Assembly: GCF_000285495.1 (NCBI RefSeq)
Contig: NZ_HE610980.1
Coordinates: 203,719-267,718 of the forward strand
Direction: 5' to 3'
Source of the DNA: Oceanobacillus massiliensis str. N'diop
GTDB taxonomy: Bacteria; Bacillota; Bacilli; Bacillales; Amphibacillaceae
DNA length: 64,000 bases
Notes under the pieces: model-generated
What the model was told of the DNA's origin: nothing
Seen by the model: the letters and a program-made list of their open reading frames with translations, nothing else
Databases searched by the model: none
Position numbers and translations under genes: made by a program
In this document: piece by piece, positions 8,451-18,967 of the stretch
Numbering within the stretch: the first letter of the stretch is position 1
Layout of the letters: each line of letters begins with the position of its first letter

Positions 8451-9593
8451 ATGCCCATTATAAATACTGAGGATTCTTTTTTACAGCAAATTGGTTCATC
8501 CGAATCCTTCCCTTTTAACTTTGCAGAGTTGGAAGCAGCTGCACGCGAACAGATTCCTGCAGCTGGATTCGGCTATATCCGCTCTGGCGCAGGTGGTGAG
8601 GGAACGCTGCGAAATAATAGAGCTTCCTTTGAAAAGCTATCCATTGTCCCGAGATTTTTAAACGATCTGTCCGTTGCAAACACAAGTATTGAGTTATTTG
8701 GACGGAAGTATCTCCATCCTTTTCTGCTTGCACCTGTAGGAATGCTGAAGCTTGCCCATGAAGAGGGGGAAAAGGCTGCCGCAAGGGCCGCTGCCCTCCA
8801 TCATGTACCGTTTATCCAAAGCACGGTTTCCAGCTTTTCGATAGAGGAAGTGGCCAGTGCTGCTCCCGACAGTCCAAAATGGTTTCAGTTATATTGGTCC
8901 AATAATGAAAATATCTCCTACAGCATGGTGGATAGAGCTGAAAAAGCTGGCTATGAGGCAATTGTCTTAACAGTAGACACATTTATGCTCGGCTGGCGTG
9001 AAGAGGATATGCGCAACCAATTTTCTCCTTTAAAAGAAGGATACGGAAAGGCCAATTACGTCACAGATACGGCCTTCCTATCCTCATTGCCAAGTACGGA
9101 TGATGATACGATAATCAAGGGAATTTTGACCAACATCTTTCATCCGTCCCTAAACTGGAAGCATATAGCAGAACTCCAGAAGCGGACAAAGCTGCCACTT
9201 TTATTAAAAGGAATTCTCCATCCTGAAGATGCAAAATTGGCTATAGAGGCAGGAATTGATGGACTTATTGTCTCCAATCACGGGGGGCGGCAGATGGATG
9301 GACTAATCTCAAGCATCGATGCCTTACCTGGGATTGCTAAAGCGGTAAATGGTTCCATACCTATCCTGCTTGATAGCGGTATTCGACGAGGATCCGATGT
9401 GGTGAAGGCGTTGGCCTTGGGTGCCGATGCTGTTTTACTCGGAAGACCCTATGTATATGGACTTTCAATTGGTGGTCAAAGGGGCGTCGAAAAAGTGCTG
9501 TCTAATTTCATTCAGGAGACAAGTGTTTCTCTGGCATTATCTGGCGCTGCAGACACGCGGGCAGCAAGAAATATAACATTAGTCAGAAACTGA
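8451..9593 (+). CDS. FMN-dependent L-2-hydroxy-acid oxidase/monooxygenase
   Basis: This is a 380-residue TIM-barrel flavoenzyme of the glycolate oxidase/lactate oxidase family that oxidises 2-hydroxy acids to 2-keto acids. Visible are Y42 in GYIRSGAGGEGTLRNN, the FMN residues in QSTVSS and FQLYW, K253 in LLLKGILHPEDA, the catalytic H277 and R280 in SNHGGRQ, and the phosphate loop DSGIRRGSDVVKALALGADAV. The segment TVDTFMLGWREEDMRNQF followed by a long loop resembles lactate 2-monooxygenase more than glycolate oxidase. ATG 8451 with GAGAGGTG upstream is preferred to the in-frame GTG 8442. It lies 35 bp behind metP under the SAM riboswitch, so a methionine-related hydroxy acid is a possible substrate. 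Confidence 0.88.
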   Translation: MPIINTEDSFLQQIGSSESFPFNFAELEAAAREQIPAAGFGYIRSGAGGEGTLRNNRASFEKLSIVPRFLNDLSVANTSIELFGRKYLHPFLLAPVGMLKLAHEEGEKAAARAAALHHVPFIQSTVSSFSIEEVASAAPDSPKWFQLYWSNNENISYSMVDRAEKAGYEAIVLTVDTFMLGWREEDMRNQFSPLKEGYGKANYVTDTAFLSSLPSTDDDTIIKGILTNIFHPSLNWKHIAELQKRTKLPLLLKGILHPEDAKLAIEAGIDGLIVSNHGGRQMDGLISSIDALPGIAKAVNGSIPILLDSGIRRGSDVVKALALGADAVLLGRPYVYGLSIGGQRGVEKVLSNFIQETSVSLALSGAADTRAARNITLVRN

Positions 9594-9646
9594 TTTATAC
9601 GTAAAACAGTTGATACACCCAACCATATTTCCAAAGGAGCGATAAT

Positions 9647-10426
9647 GTGAAGCAGGTTGTTTTAGAGATTGCAGATAAAATTACGAAAGCATATGATACG
9701 ATGAAACCGATAGATTTCATCCGCCATAGCTACAGTCTGAATGAGGAAACTGCATATGCGGTTCAGGAGGAATTCATCGCACGGAAATGCAAACTGGAAA
9801 ATGAGAAAATCGCCGGTTATAAAATCAGCATGACAAGTCCTGAAACACAAGCAATCGCACAGACAAATGAGCCGGCATACGGAACATTGCTATCCGCCAA
9901 TTTGGTTAACAGCTCAGAGACAATCTCCCTTTCTGAATTATTTGCTCCATTGCTTGAACCTGAATTAATGTTTATTCTTACAGATGATCTATCCTTAGGC
10001 GCAAGTGAGGATGAGATTTTAGCCAACAGTAAAATAGCTGCCGGGCTAGAGATACCAGATTCCAGATACATGGATTGGTTCCCTAATTTTTCCTTGGCAG
10101 ATTTAATTTCCGATAATACAGCAACAGGCAGAGTCATTGTTTCAGATATGGTTGATCCCCCTTCCTTTGAAGAATTGGCAAACATAAAAATGAAATTATT
10201 CCATAACGGAGAGAATATCGGCACAGGAATCTCTTCAGAAGTGCTGGGAAATCCCGCAAGTTCCGTTGCCTGGCTGACAAAAAAGCTATCGTCCCGCAAT
10301 CAAGCTCTCAAAAAAGGGATGGTGATATCTTCCGGGACATTTATCCCCCCACTCTCTGTTGAGCCCGGAAAATATCAGGCTACCTATAGCCATTTCGGTA
10401 CAGCAGAGATTACGTTTTTACCTTAG
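9647..10426 (+). CDS. 2-keto-4-pentenoate hydratase / FAH-superfamily enzyme
   Basis: The 259-residue protein resembles 2-oxopent-4-enoate hydratases, which add water to 2-keto enoates and belong to the fumarylacetoacetase fold. Metal-binding acidic residues appear in LLEPELMFILTDDL near 103-117 and AAGLEIPDSRY near 130-140, and the C-terminal half has GTGISSEVLGNPASSVAWL. The start is GTG 9647, seven bases after AAAGGAG; the overlapping ATG at 9645 reads straight into a stop. It is the fourth gene of the riboswitch operon, an unusual partner for a methionine importer. The TAG stop is created by the insertion of the element at 10426: the undisturbed sequence would have read TAA. Confidence 0.8.
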   Translation: MKQVVLEIADKITKAYDTMKPIDFIRHSYSLNEETAYAVQEEFIARKCKLENEKIAGYKISMTSPETQAIAQTNEPAYGTLLSANLVNSSETISLSELFAPLLEPELMFILTDDLSLGASEDEILANSKIAAGLEIPDSRYMDWFPNFSLADLISDNTATGRVIVSDMVDPPSFEELANIKMKLFHNGENIGTGISSEVLGNPASSVAWLTKKLSSRNQALKKGMVISSGTFIPPLSVEPGKYQATYSHFGTAEITFLP

Positions 10427-10804
10427 GCTGTTTTCTCAAAGATTGTTGTTTTTCATAAAATATATACACTGTGACGTAACTTGGCGATGAGCTTATCTCC
10501 GCTCCGGAAATACACTTCGCTTTCCCGCTGGAGTCTCCGTGTATTCCCTGCGCTAAGATTTGGCTTTCTGAATCAAATTACTGATATTCAATTATTAAGC
10601 TGATTGATTGGAGCGCAGGGCAGTCGACTCCTGCGGGAAAAGCAACGGCTGAAGATCCCGCAGGAAGCCGGGCTTGCTTCTGAGGAAGCTGAAGCGTTGC
10701 CCGCGGAAAGCGACTGCCCGGAGCGGAAATCGAGTGTTGCTGTTATGTCGCAGTTTCTATCAAATACAAAGTTAGAAATAACAACAATACTTACGAAAAG
10801 AGCC
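10426..10804 (+). mobile_element. 379-bp non-autonomous palindromic element (MITE-like, copy 2)
   Basis: The element is bounded by imperfect terminal inverted repeats: left GGCTGTTTTC...ATTGTTG (10426-10448) and right CAACAAT...GAAAAGAGCC (10782-10804). The arms stay similar for roughly 90 bp, through the CCGCTCCGG and GCTTTCC blocks. A perfect 8-bp direct repeat TTACCTTA flanks it at 10418-10425 and 10805-10812. It encodes no credible protein. The 8-bp duplication and GGCT...-type ends are what the ISL3 family produces, so an ISL3-like transposase may have moved it. Related copies lie at 3445-3559 and 32900-33283. Confidence 0.85.
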
Positions 10805-10828
10805 TTACCTTAAAAACCGAAAGATGAA

Positions 10829-10856
10829 GGTGTCCCGCCGCAACTGGCGGGTCACC
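10829..10856 (-). terminator. Hairpin downstream of glgP
   Basis: GGTGTCCCGCC (10829-10839) and GGCGGGTCACC (10846-10856) form a GC-rich stem with one mismatch. On the minus strand it lies about 40 bp after the glgP stop, followed by TTTCGGTTTTT. It probably ends the glg operon. Confidence 0.6.
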
Positions 10857-10897
10857 AATTCATCCGTCCATTCAGCTCCTCAAACAAACCATCTTCC

Positions 10898-13327
10898 CTA
10901 TTTCCGCTTTAATTTCCAGATTTCGGTTGCATATTCCTGTATCGTCTGATCACTGGAAAACTTACCGGAATAGGCGATGTTGGTGACACTCATATTCAGC
11001 CAGGTCATCCTGTCCCGATAAGCACGCTCTGCCAGCTCATGCGTTTCCAAATACGGTTCGAAATCTTTCAAGACAAAGTATGGATCATTGTGATAGAGGA
11101 TATTGTAATAGATATCTTTGAATTCGATATTATGCACACCAAACTCGCCTTGATTCAGCTGATCCAATATCCTTTTGATCCGATCGTCCGTATTGTACAG
11201 ATCTCTGGCATGATAACCACCATGCTGATAATACTCGAGAACCTCATCGGCAGACAGGCCAAAAATAAACATGTTCCGGTCCCCAACCAAATCATTTATT
11301 TCGATATTGGCACCATCCATTGTCCCAAGTGTCAATGCTCCGTTCATCATCATCTTCATATTCCCTGTACCAGATGCTTCTTTGCTGGCAGTCGATATCT
11401 GTTCACTGATATCTGCTGCAGGAATAATCTTCTCAGCAATACTTACATTATAATTTTCCATAAAGATAACTTTCAGCCTATCCTTAACACTCGGGTCATA
11501 ATTCACAATAGAAGCTACTGTGTTAATCAGCTTAATTACTTCTTTTGCCAAGTGGTAGCTTGGTGCAGCCTTCGCTCCGAATATAAATGTGCGCGGGGTC
11601 ATGTCCTGATTCGGATTTTCCTTCAATTCATTGTAAAGATAAATAATGTGAAATACATTCAACAGCTGCCGTTTATATTCATGCAGCCGTTTAATCTGGA
11701 CATCGAATATGGACCTTTCATCAACGGTAATTCCTATATGCTGCTTAATATAGTTAGCCAATTCCCTCTTATTCTCATGTTTCACTTGATTAAATTTCTC
11801 CAGCAAAGCGCTGTCACTGGAATGTTTCAGCAGACTGATCAGCTGTTTTGGCCGTTTAATCCATTGAGGTCCGATCACATCTGTTATCAGCTCCGCCAAT
11901 TTGGGATTGGCCTGCATCAGCCATCTCCTATGGGTAATGCCGTTAGTCTTATTGTTAAACTTATCTGGAAAAAGCGTATAAAAATCCTTCATTTCTTTTT
12001 TCTTTAAAATCTCTGTATGGATTTTTGCGACACCATTGACACTGAAGCTGCCGACGATTGCGAGTCTCGCCATATGGACACGTTCATATGCAATAATTGC
12101 AAGTTCAGGAATCTTATCCCTCAGTTCTTCATGGTCAAACCAGATCCCTTGGCAAAATCTGTTATTGATCTCATCTATAATCATAAATATCCTCGGCAGA
12201 AGAGACTTGATCATATCTGTTGGCCAGGTCTCCAGCGCCTCACTCAATGTCGTGTGATTCGTATAGGCGAAAACCTTTGTCGTGACCTGCCATGCATTTT
12301 CCCAGCTGAATCCTTCCTCATCCATTAAAATCCGCATTAATTCAGGAATGGCCAGACTTGGATGAGTATCATTTATTTGAATAACTACTTTTTCTGCCAA
12401 TTTACTTAATGACATTCTATTATTCGTTTTAAAATGCTTCAGGATATTTTGGATACTAGCCGATACAAGGAAATATTGCTGCTTTAAACGAAGTTCCTTG
12501 CCTTCATAGCTGGAATCATCGGGATATAAAAATCCAGATATTTGTTCAATGGAATGTTCATGTGCAAGGTCACGATAAAATTGCTTGTTTCCCTCCAGCC
12601 TATCGCTATTATTAGAAAATATCGATTCGGCGCTCCACAGTCTTAACGTATTTACCGTGCCATTTTCATATCCGACAACAGGTATATCGTACGGAACAGC
12701 CATTACTTTATCTGTATTCTTGTATTCAAATTCAAGTGTTCCATCATTTCGTTTGTACATATGTACATCACCATGGAATTGAATAACAACCGCTTCTTCC
12801 TCTGTTCTCGATTCCCATGGATATGGGTCGGTTAGCCAATAGTCCGGAAGTTCAACTTGATTGCCATGGATAATCCGCTGTTCAAACAGCCCATATCGAT
12901 ACCTGATGCCGAATCCGTGTCCAGGATAGTTGAGCGAAGCTAATGAATCAAGAAAACAAGCCGCAAGCCGGCCAAGTCCGCCATTCCCAAGTCCGGCATC
13001 ATGCTCCTCCGCGAAAACCTCCTGCGGGTTAAAGCCCATCTGCTCAAGCGCAGTCTTGGCCTCATCAAGCATGCCGTAATTTAATAGATTGCTTTCCAGC
13101 AATCTGCCTATCAGAAATTCCATCGATAAATAATATACCTCTTTTAGCTTCTCATCTTTATAATATTTACGCGTCCGAAACCATTGCTGTTTCACTTCTT
13201 CATTTACAATCGAAGCAAGAGCATAATAAATATCTTTAGGTGTCGCTTCCTTCACTTCTCTTCCCTTATCGGCAATCAGCTGTCTTAAAATCTTTTCTTT
13301 CAGTGCATCGGCCATTAATTGAGTCAA
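10898..13327 (-). CDS. glgP: Glycogen phosphorylase GlgP
   Basis: This 809-residue PLP enzyme releases glucose-1-phosphate from glycogen. The PLP lysine segment EASGTGNMKMMMNGALTLGT is intact, as are the N-terminal YYLSMEFLIGR, the glycine-rich DAGLGNGGLGRLAACFLDS, and QINDTHPSLAIPELMRI. The length is normal for bacterial GlgP. It is the last gene of the minus-strand glgB-C-D-A-P operon, 14 bp after glgA. A hairpin lies downstream, then the mobile element. Confidence 0.97.
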   Translation of the reverse strand: MTQLMADALKEKILRQLIADKGREVKEATPKDIYYALASIVNEEVKQQWFRTRKYYKDEKLKEVYYLSMEFLIGRLLESNLLNYGMLDEAKTALEQMGFNPQEVFAEEHDAGLGNGGLGRLAACFLDSLASLNYPGHGFGIRYRYGLFEQRIIHGNQVELPDYWLTDPYPWESRTEEEAVVIQFHGDVHMYKRNDGTLEFEYKNTDKVMAVPYDIPVVGYENGTVNTLRLWSAESIFSNNSDRLEGNKQFYRDLAHEHSIEQISGFLYPDDSSYEGKELRLKQQYFLVSASIQNILKHFKTNNRMSLSKLAEKVVIQINDTHPSLAIPELMRILMDEEGFSWENAWQVTTKVFAYTNHTTLSEALETWPTDMIKSLLPRIFMIIDEINNRFCQGIWFDHEELRDKIPELAIIAYERVHMARLAIVGSFSVNGVAKIHTEILKKKEMKDFYTLFPDKFNNKTNGITHRRWLMQANPKLAELITDVIGPQWIKRPKQLISLLKHSSDSALLEKFNQVKHENKRELANYIKQHIGITVDERSIFDVQIKRLHEYKRQLLNVFHIIYLYNELKENPNQDMTPRTFIFGAKAAPSYHLAKEVIKLINTVASIVNYDPSVKDRLKVIFMENYNVSIAEKIIPAADISEQISTASKEASGTGNMKMMMNGALTLGTMDGANIEINDLVGDRNMFIFGLSADEVLEYYQHGGYHARDLYNTDDRIKRILDQLNQGEFGVHNIEFKDIYYNILYHNDPYFVLKDFEPYLETHELAERAYRDRMTWLNMSVTNIAYSGKFSSDQTIQEYATEIWKLKRK

Positions 13328-13341
13328 GGAAACACCTCTCC

Positions 13342-14772
13342 CTATCCATAGATTAATTCTGGCAATAAGCTATCATAAAGTGCTACATACTGACGGGCTG
13401 ATTCCTTCCAGCTGAATTGATTTTTCGTGATATTTTTATATAATTGCTGCCACTCATCGGGACGGTTGTACAGCTCAAGTGAATAGTACAGAACATGTAA
13501 AAGATCATGTGCATTATAGTTCGTAAAACTGAAGCCATTCCCTTCACCTGTCAATACATTGAAAGGAGTAATTGTATCCTTTAATCCCCCTGTTTCCCGA
13601 ACAATCGGTATTGTCTTATATTGCAGGGCAATCAGCTGCGATAAACCGCAGGGCTCAAATTTAGACGGCATGAGAAAAAAATCGGCACTTGCATATAACT
13701 GCCTTGCAATCGCCTCATCAAAGGTTATTAAAGCGGCTGCCTTATCCGGATATCTGCTGGCAATATCTGAAAAATATCCTTCAAATTCCGGTTCTCCTGT
13801 TCCGAGTACAATAAATTGGATATCTTCGTTTAAGAATTCTTCCAGTATATGCTGAACCAAATGGAGCCCTTTTTGCTCAACAAGCCGGGTTATAATGACG
13901 TATAGCGGACTATCTTCTTTATAAGGGAGTCCAATTTTCTGCTGCAGCTTTATTCTATTTTCTCTTTTCTTCAATCTGGCCGAACGATAATTAACAAACA
14001 AGGACGGATCTGTAACAGGATTATATTCTTTCATATCAATTCCATTGATTATTCCAATCAGATCCTTAGAACGTTCCGATAAAATCGGATCAAGCCCCTC
14101 ACTATAAAAGGGTTCTTTTATTTCTTCTGCATAGCTTGGGCTCACCGTGGTAATCTTATCTGCGTGAAACAGTGCAGCTTTAAGGCAATTGAGCATCCCG
14201 TTCCATTCCATACCGCTGATATGTTCTCTGCCCAATTGAAAGAAGTCTTCAAAGATATCAACTGGCATGACACCCTGGTATTTAATGTTATGGATGGTAA
14301 ACACGGTCTTCATATCTTTTATAGGTTGTTTAATATTTGCAAGCGCTATTGCAATGCCCGTCTGCCAGTCATGTCCATGCAGAATTTGCGGCCGGAAGTC
14401 CATATGCTTGAGTGCCTCGATGACAGCATGACTGAAATAAACAAATCGTTCCCCGTCATCGTAGTAACCGTAGATTCCTTTTCTCGTGAAATAAAAGTCA
14501 TTGGAGATAAAATAATAAGTGATCTGATTATATGTCAACGTAAAGAGATGTGCTTCCTGTATGCGCCATCCTATCTCTACATCAAAGGTGACAAGATATT
14601 CCATGCGGCTTTTCCATTCTTCGTCCATTTCATCGTAGAGAGGCAGAATTACGCGTACTTCCTGCTTTTCATTCTGCTTTAGCTCCTGCGGCAGTGAACC
14701 AACGACGTCCGCCAGGCCCCCTGTCTTAATAAATGGTGCACACTCAGAGGCGACAAATAATATATTGTTCAA
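13342..14772 (-). CDS. glgA: Glycogen synthase GlgA (ADP-glucose type)
   Basis: This is a 476-residue GT5 glycosyltransferase that extends alpha-1,4-glucan from ADP-glucose. The N-terminal ADP-glucose-binding motif KTGGLADVVGSLP starts at about residue 17. The C-terminal half carries the ITRLVEQKGLHLV nucleotide-binding turn and the acidic catalytic stretch FEPCGLSQLIALQYKTIPIVRETGGLKDT. It lies 21 bp downstream of glgD, and glgP follows after 14 bp. The operon order matches Bacillus subtilis. Confidence 0.97.
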   Translation of the reverse strand: MNNILFVASECAPFIKTGGLADVVGSLPQELKQNEKQEVRVILPLYDEMDEEWKSRMEYLVTFDVEIGWRIQEAHLFTLTYNQITYYFISNDFYFTRKGIYGYYDDGERFVYFSHAVIEALKHMDFRPQILHGHDWQTGIAIALANIKQPIKDMKTVFTIHNIKYQGVMPVDIFEDFFQLGREHISGMEWNGMLNCLKAALFHADKITTVSPSYAEEIKEPFYSEGLDPILSERSKDLIGIINGIDMKEYNPVTDPSLFVNYRSARLKKRENRIKLQQKIGLPYKEDSPLYVIITRLVEQKGLHLVQHILEEFLNEDIQFIVLGTGEPEFEGYFSDIASRYPDKAAALITFDEAIARQLYASADFFLMPSKFEPCGLSQLIALQYKTIPIVRETGGLKDTITPFNVLTGEGNGFSFTNYNAHDLLHVLYYSLELYNRPDEWQQLYKNITKNQFSWKESARQYVALYDSLLPELIYG

Positions 14773-14793
14773 TACTCTCTCTCCCTTCCTGAA

Positions 14794-15900
14794 CTAGATT
14801 ACTTGGCTTTTTGCGACTACATAAGGCTTTTCATTTGATCCAATTATTTTCTGGCCTTTTGAAACATAGACATCCTTGTCCAGAATCACATTTTCCAAAT
14901 AAACACCTTCTTCAATCGTACACCGTTGCATAATGATCGAATTTTTGACTGTTGCGCCCTGTTTCACCGTTACCCCACGGAATAGCAAACTCCCTTCAAC
15001 TGCTCCATCAATTACGCAGCCATTTGCCAATAGTGAATGTTTCACATCTGCATTTTTGCAATACTTTACAGGGGGATTATTCGATATTTTTGTACGGACC
15101 AGATTTTTATTGAAAAATAAATCCCGATAATTTTCTTCCAGCAGAAGGTTCATATTTTGTCTGTAGAAGCTCTCAATCGTATTCACAAATGCACTGTAGC
15201 CTTCATGGTCATATTTTTGTATTTTCAGATTGGCGAGCTTATCCTTAATTCCACAAACGAAGAAATTATCTTTGTTATATGCAATGCATTCATCAACCAA
15301 TTCCATAAGCAAATCTTTATTGATAATATATACTCCGGTGAAAAGCTTGTTATTTTTCTGATCGTTCGTCAGATTATCAACCCAGCCGGTCTCATCAGCA
15401 TCGATTCGGTAATAGGGGTAATGCTCTGGCTGCAATTCCTTCACATCCGCACTGATTAACGTAACATCTGCATTACGCTCAAGATGAAATTTAAATGCAT
15501 TCTTATAATCTGTATTGGAGATAAACTGACTGCCGCTAATTAAAACATATTGCGATTTACTGCGGTGAAAATAATCGCGATTATTATGGAAAAAACGTAG
15601 ATCCCCCTTTGACCGATCTGTTGGATCATTCCAGTCAGGGGGCAGAATAAACAGCCCGCCATTTATCCGATCCAATTCCCAGCTCTTTCCCGTTCCGATA
15701 TGATCTAGCAGGGAGCGGTATTTATTCCTGACAAATATAGCAACTTCATTTATTTCCGTGTTCACCATATTCGAGAGCGTGAAATCTATCATTCGATAGC
15801 GTCCTCCAAAAGGCATCGAGGCATTATTGCGGAAGTAGGTCAATTCATTAAATACATGATGTTCATGATCCAGATTTATGAGCCCCATCAGCGATTCCAT
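14794..15900 (-). CDS. glgD: Glucose-1-phosphate adenylyltransferase subunit GlgD
   Basis: GlgD is the GlgC-like regulatory partner that forms a mixed ADP-glucose pyrophosphorylase in Bacilli. The 368-residue protein keeps the MPFGGRYRMIDFTLSN segment but lacks the GGEGKRL nucleotide-binding loop seen in GlgC, as expected of the non-catalytic subunit. The C-terminus has left-handed beta-helix repeats (about 280-350; GCVIDGAVEGSLLFRGVTV). Its ATG overlaps the glgC stop codon by one base (TAATG), so the two are translationally coupled and made in matched amounts. Confidence 0.95.
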   Translation of the reverse strand: MESLMGLINLDHEHHVFNELTYFRNNASMPFGGRYRMIDFTLSNMVNTEINEVAIFVRNKYRSLLDHIGTGKSWELDRINGGLFILPPDWNDPTDRSKGDLRFFHNNRDYFHRSKSQYVLISGSQFISNTDYKNAFKFHLERNADVTLISADVKELQPEHYPYYRIDADETGWVDNLTNDQKNNKLFTGVYIINKDLLMELVDECIAYNKDNFFVCGIKDKLANLKIQKYDHEGYSAFVNTIESFYRQNMNLLLEENYRDLFFNKNLVRTKISNNPPVKYCKNADVKHSLLANGCVIDGAVEGSLLFRGVTVKQGATVKNSIIMQRCTIEEGVYLENVILDKDVYVSKGQKIIGSNEKPYVVAKSQVI

Positions 15901-17054
15901 TATTTATCACCCCCAGCCGGTGCAAGCATCGCACCTAGAATCTCTTCATTGACGACAAGTGGTTCTTTATCCTCACTTATCTGCATGATGGTTCCTTCCG
16001 GTATTTGCGTGTTTTCCATGATAATGACTCTTTCCAATATACAATTGCCTTCAATTGTCACTCCTGGATGTATGATGGATTGTTTTACCATGCTCCCTTC
16101 TTCCACCCTTACATTCTTAAATAATATGGAGTGTTCGATGTTGCCATAGATAAAGCATCCCGAATTGATAAGAGAATCCTTCACGGTTGCCTTCTGGCTG
16201 ATATATTGTGGAGGCAGATTCGAATCATGGGTATAGATTCGCCAATTCTTATCCTCAGAAATCAATCCAGATCCTTCGTAAAGCAGGTCCATATTCGCTT
16301 TCCAATAGCTTTCAACAGTGCCCACATCTTTCCAATAGCCATCAAATCGATAGGCATACATTTGGTGGTTTTCCTGAAGCATTGTCGGGATGATATCCTT
16401 TCCGAAATCATGGCTGGAATCTTTATTCTGGGCATCATTCAATAGGTAGTTTTTCAGCTTATCCCAGGTGAATATATAAATACCCATGGATGCGAGATTA
16501 CTTTGAGGTGTATCCGGCTTCTCCTCGAATTCAAAAATCCGGAGACTATCCGATATACTCAGTATCCCAAATCTAGAGGCCTCTCCCCAAGGAACTTCAA
16601 TGACGGAAACTGTTGCATCCGCCTCTGTCTGTTTATGCTGCTCAAGCATCTTCTGATAATCCATCTGGTATATGTGATCGCCGGAAATAACGAGCACATA
16701 CTCCGGATCATATTGGTTAATGAAATGGATATTCTGATAAATGGCATCAGCCGTGCCGGAATACCAATCGCCGCCGGTCTTCCCTGTATATGGGGAAAGC
16801 ACCGTAACCCCGCCGCTCCTTCTATCCATGTCCCAAGGTTCACCATTGCCAATATGCCGATTCAGTTCCAGAGGGGAGTACTGTGTCAAAACCCCCAATG
16901 TCTGTATTCCGGAATTCGTACAATTGCTCAAAGTAAAGTCGATAATCCGATACTTCCCTCCAAAGGGTACTGCCGGTTTAGCTCCATGATGTGTTAAAGC
17001 CCCTAAACGTTTTCCTTCTCCTCCTGCCAATAACATGCCAACACATTCTTTCAT
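15900..17054 (-). CDS. glgC: Glucose-1-phosphate adenylyltransferase GlgC
   Basis: This is the catalytic subunit of ADP-glucose pyrophosphorylase, which commits glucose-1-phosphate to glycogen. The nucleotide-binding loop [14 protein letters not shown] begins at residue 8, followed by [27 protein letters not shown] and the catalytic [10 protein letters not shown]. The C-terminal beta-helix domain (about 290-370) is complete. The length of 384 residues is normal. It shares TAATG junctions with glgB upstream and glgD downstream, so the whole block is read as one transcript. Confidence 0.97.
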   Translation of the reverse strand: MKECVGMLLAGGEGKRLGALTHHGAKPAVPFGGKYRIIDFTLSNCTNSGIQTLGVLTQYSPLELNRHIGNGEPWDMDRRSGGVTVLSPYTGKTGGDWYSGTADAIYQNIHFINQYDPEYVLVISGDHIYQMDYQKMLEQHKQTEADATVSVIEVPWGEASRFGILSISDSLRIFEFEEKPDTPQSNLASMGIYIFTWDKLKNYLLNDAQNKDSSHDFGKDIIPTMLQENHQMYAYRFDGYWKDVGTVESYWKANMDLLYEGSGLISEDKNWRIYTHDSNLPPQYISQKATVKDSLINSGCFIYGNIEHSILFKNVRVEEGSMVKQSIIHPGVTIEGNCILERVIIMENTQIPEGTIMQISEDKEPLVVNEEILGAMLAPAGGDK

Positions 17055-18967
17055 TATGAACCCTCCTCAACAGCTGATTGTTTAAATATCGTGATGGCTA
17101 GCGGTGGAACCTTAATCTTTATATGCTGTGGTAATCCATGCCACTTTTTCGGATAACTGAAATGTTCAGAACCATTTACTTGTCCAGAACCCCCAAATTC
17201 TTCCCTATCTGAATTAAACACTTCCTCATATATCCCTCCTGAAGGCACCCCGATCATATAGTCATAGTGTGTATCTGGAGTGAAATTACAAATAATAATC
17301 ATTTCTTGATTCGACTTTTTAGACTTTCGCCGAAAGGCAATCACGCTTTGGCCAATATTATGCGGATCAATCCACTCAAAACCATCCGGATCATGATCTA
17401 ATTCAAAAAGTTCAGGATGATTTACATAAAGGTGATTCAGCTTTGCTACATACGCAAACATGCCATGATGCAATGGATAATCCAGCAGATGCCAGTCCAA
17501 TTGTTCTCCGTCCTTCCACTCTGCATATTGCGCCAGCTCCCCACCCATGAATAAAAGCTTTTTGCCTGGATGTGCAAACATATAACCATATAAAAGCCTG
17601 AGGTTGGCAAACTGCTGCCACTGATCGCCAGGCATCTTATCCAATAGGGATTTCTTTCCGTGCACCACTTCATCATGCGACAGCGGCAGCAGAAAATTTT
17701 CGGAATGCGTATACATAAATGAAAAAGTAAGCAGATTATGATGCCATTTTCGATTGCCGGTATCTTCTTTCATATATTTCAGCATGTCATTCATCCAGCC
17801 CATGTTCCATTTGAAATTGAAACCAAGACCGCCGGAATAAGTGGGTGCCGTAACGAGCGGTATATCTGAACTGTCTTCAGCCATCATCAAGAAGTTTGGC
17901 TGAAAAGAGAAGACAGCTTCATTCAACTTTCGTATAAATGCATAAGCTTCAAGATTTTCTTCTCCCCCATGCGAATTAAGGATCCGATCTTCCCCATCAT
18001 ATCTATCAAAATTTAAAAATAGCATGCTTGCAACAGCATCGACACGAATCCCGTCAATATGGTATTCTTCAATCCAGAAAATTGCATTGGAAACAAGAAA
18101 GCTCTGAACCTCGGGACGGCCAAAGTCAAAGGCTAATGTGCCCCAGGATTTCTTCTCCGCTTTACGCTGATCGCTATATTCATAGAGAGGTTCACCATCA
18201 AACATTCGCAAGGCAAAATCATCTTTGCAGAAATGGCCTGGAACCCAGTCCATAATGACACCGATCTCATTTTGGTGGCATTGATCCACAAAGTATTTAA
18301 AGTCATTTGGCGAACCGTATCTCGAAGTCACTGCATAATAGCCTGTTATCTGATACCCCCATGAGAGATCAAATGGATGTTCAGCTAACGGCAATAATTC
18401 AATATGGGTAAATCCGAGAGATTTCACATATGGAATAAGTTCTTCTGCCAGTTCCCGATACGTATAAAATTTTCCAGTGTCTTTCTTTTTCCATGAACTT
18501 AGGTGTATTTCATAAATGGAGATTGGAGATGCATAGGGATTGAAGTTTTTTTTGTTTTCCTTCCAATCCTGATCATTCCATACATAAATGGAATCCTGTG
18601 TGGGTATAACGGATGCTGTTCTTGGTCGAAGTTCTGATTGGTGTGCATATGGGTCTGCTTTTAACAGTTTTCGATCATCTGAAGTGATTATTTCGTATTT
18701 ATAGATGGACCCACCTGCAATATCCGTGAAAAAACCGAGCCATAACCCCTCATTTGTGACCTTTTCCAGTGGATGTGTTTCACCATTCCAATGATTAAAG
18801 TCACCCACGATACGTATTTCGCGCGCATGTGGAGCCCATACCGCAAAACGGTAGCCTGAATTCCCTTCCAACTTCATAAAGTGGCAGCCCAATAGTCTAT
18901 AGCTTTGATAGTTGGTTCCCTGGTGGAATAAATAGATATCCTGTTCCGAGATGTTGTATGTCAACAA
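17054..18967 (-). CDS. glgB: 1,4-alpha-glucan branching enzyme GlgB
   Basis: This is a GH13 enzyme that introduces alpha-1,6 branches into glycogen. An N-terminal CBM48 domain (about 20-110; [22 protein letters not shown]) precedes the (beta/alpha)8 barrel. The barrel carries [22 protein letters not shown] with the nucleophile aspartate, the acid/base glutamate in MMAEDSS, and [13 protein letters not shown] chose TTG 18967 because AGGAGG lies six bases before it. A longer frame exists but would place this ribosome binding site inside the gene, and family members start close to the [10 protein letters not shown] segment. First gene of the glg operon. Confidence 0.93.
   Translation of the reverse strand: MLTYNISEQDIYLFHQGTNYQSYRLLGCHFMKLEGNSGYRFAVWAPHAREIRIVGDFNHWNGETHPLEKVTNEGLWLGFFTDIAGGSIYKYEIITSDDRKLLKADPYAHQSELRPRTASVIPTQDSIYVWNDQDWKENKKNFNPYASPISIYEIHLSSWKKKDTGKFYTYRELAEELIPYVKSLGFTHIELLPLAEHPFDLSWGYQITGYYAVTSRYGSPNDFKYFVDQCHQNEIGVIMDWVPGHFCKDDFALRMFDGEPLYEYSDQRKAEKKSWGTLAFDFGRPEVQSFLVSNAIFWIEEYHIDGIRVDAVASMLFLNFDRYDGEDRILNSHGGEENLEAYAFIRKLNEAVFSFQPNFLMMAEDSSDIPLVTAPTYSGGLGFNFKWNMGWMNDMLKYMKEDTGNRKWHHNLLTFSFMYTHSENFLLPLSHDEVVHGKKSLLDKMPGDQWQQFANLRLLYGYMFAHPGKKLLFMGGELAQYAEWKDGEQLDWHLLDYPLHHGMFAYVAKLNHLYVNHPELFELDHDPDGFEWIDPHNIGQSVIAFRRKSKKSNQEMIIICNFTPDTHYDYMIGVPSGGIYEEVFNSDREEFGGSGQVNGSEHFSYPKKWHGLPQHIKIKVPPLAITIFKQSAVEEGS

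Noticed and set aside
11039..12007. Long plus-strand frame inside glgP
   Set aside because: It is the antisense shadow of a clearly real glgP, with histidine- and cysteine-rich nonsense composition.
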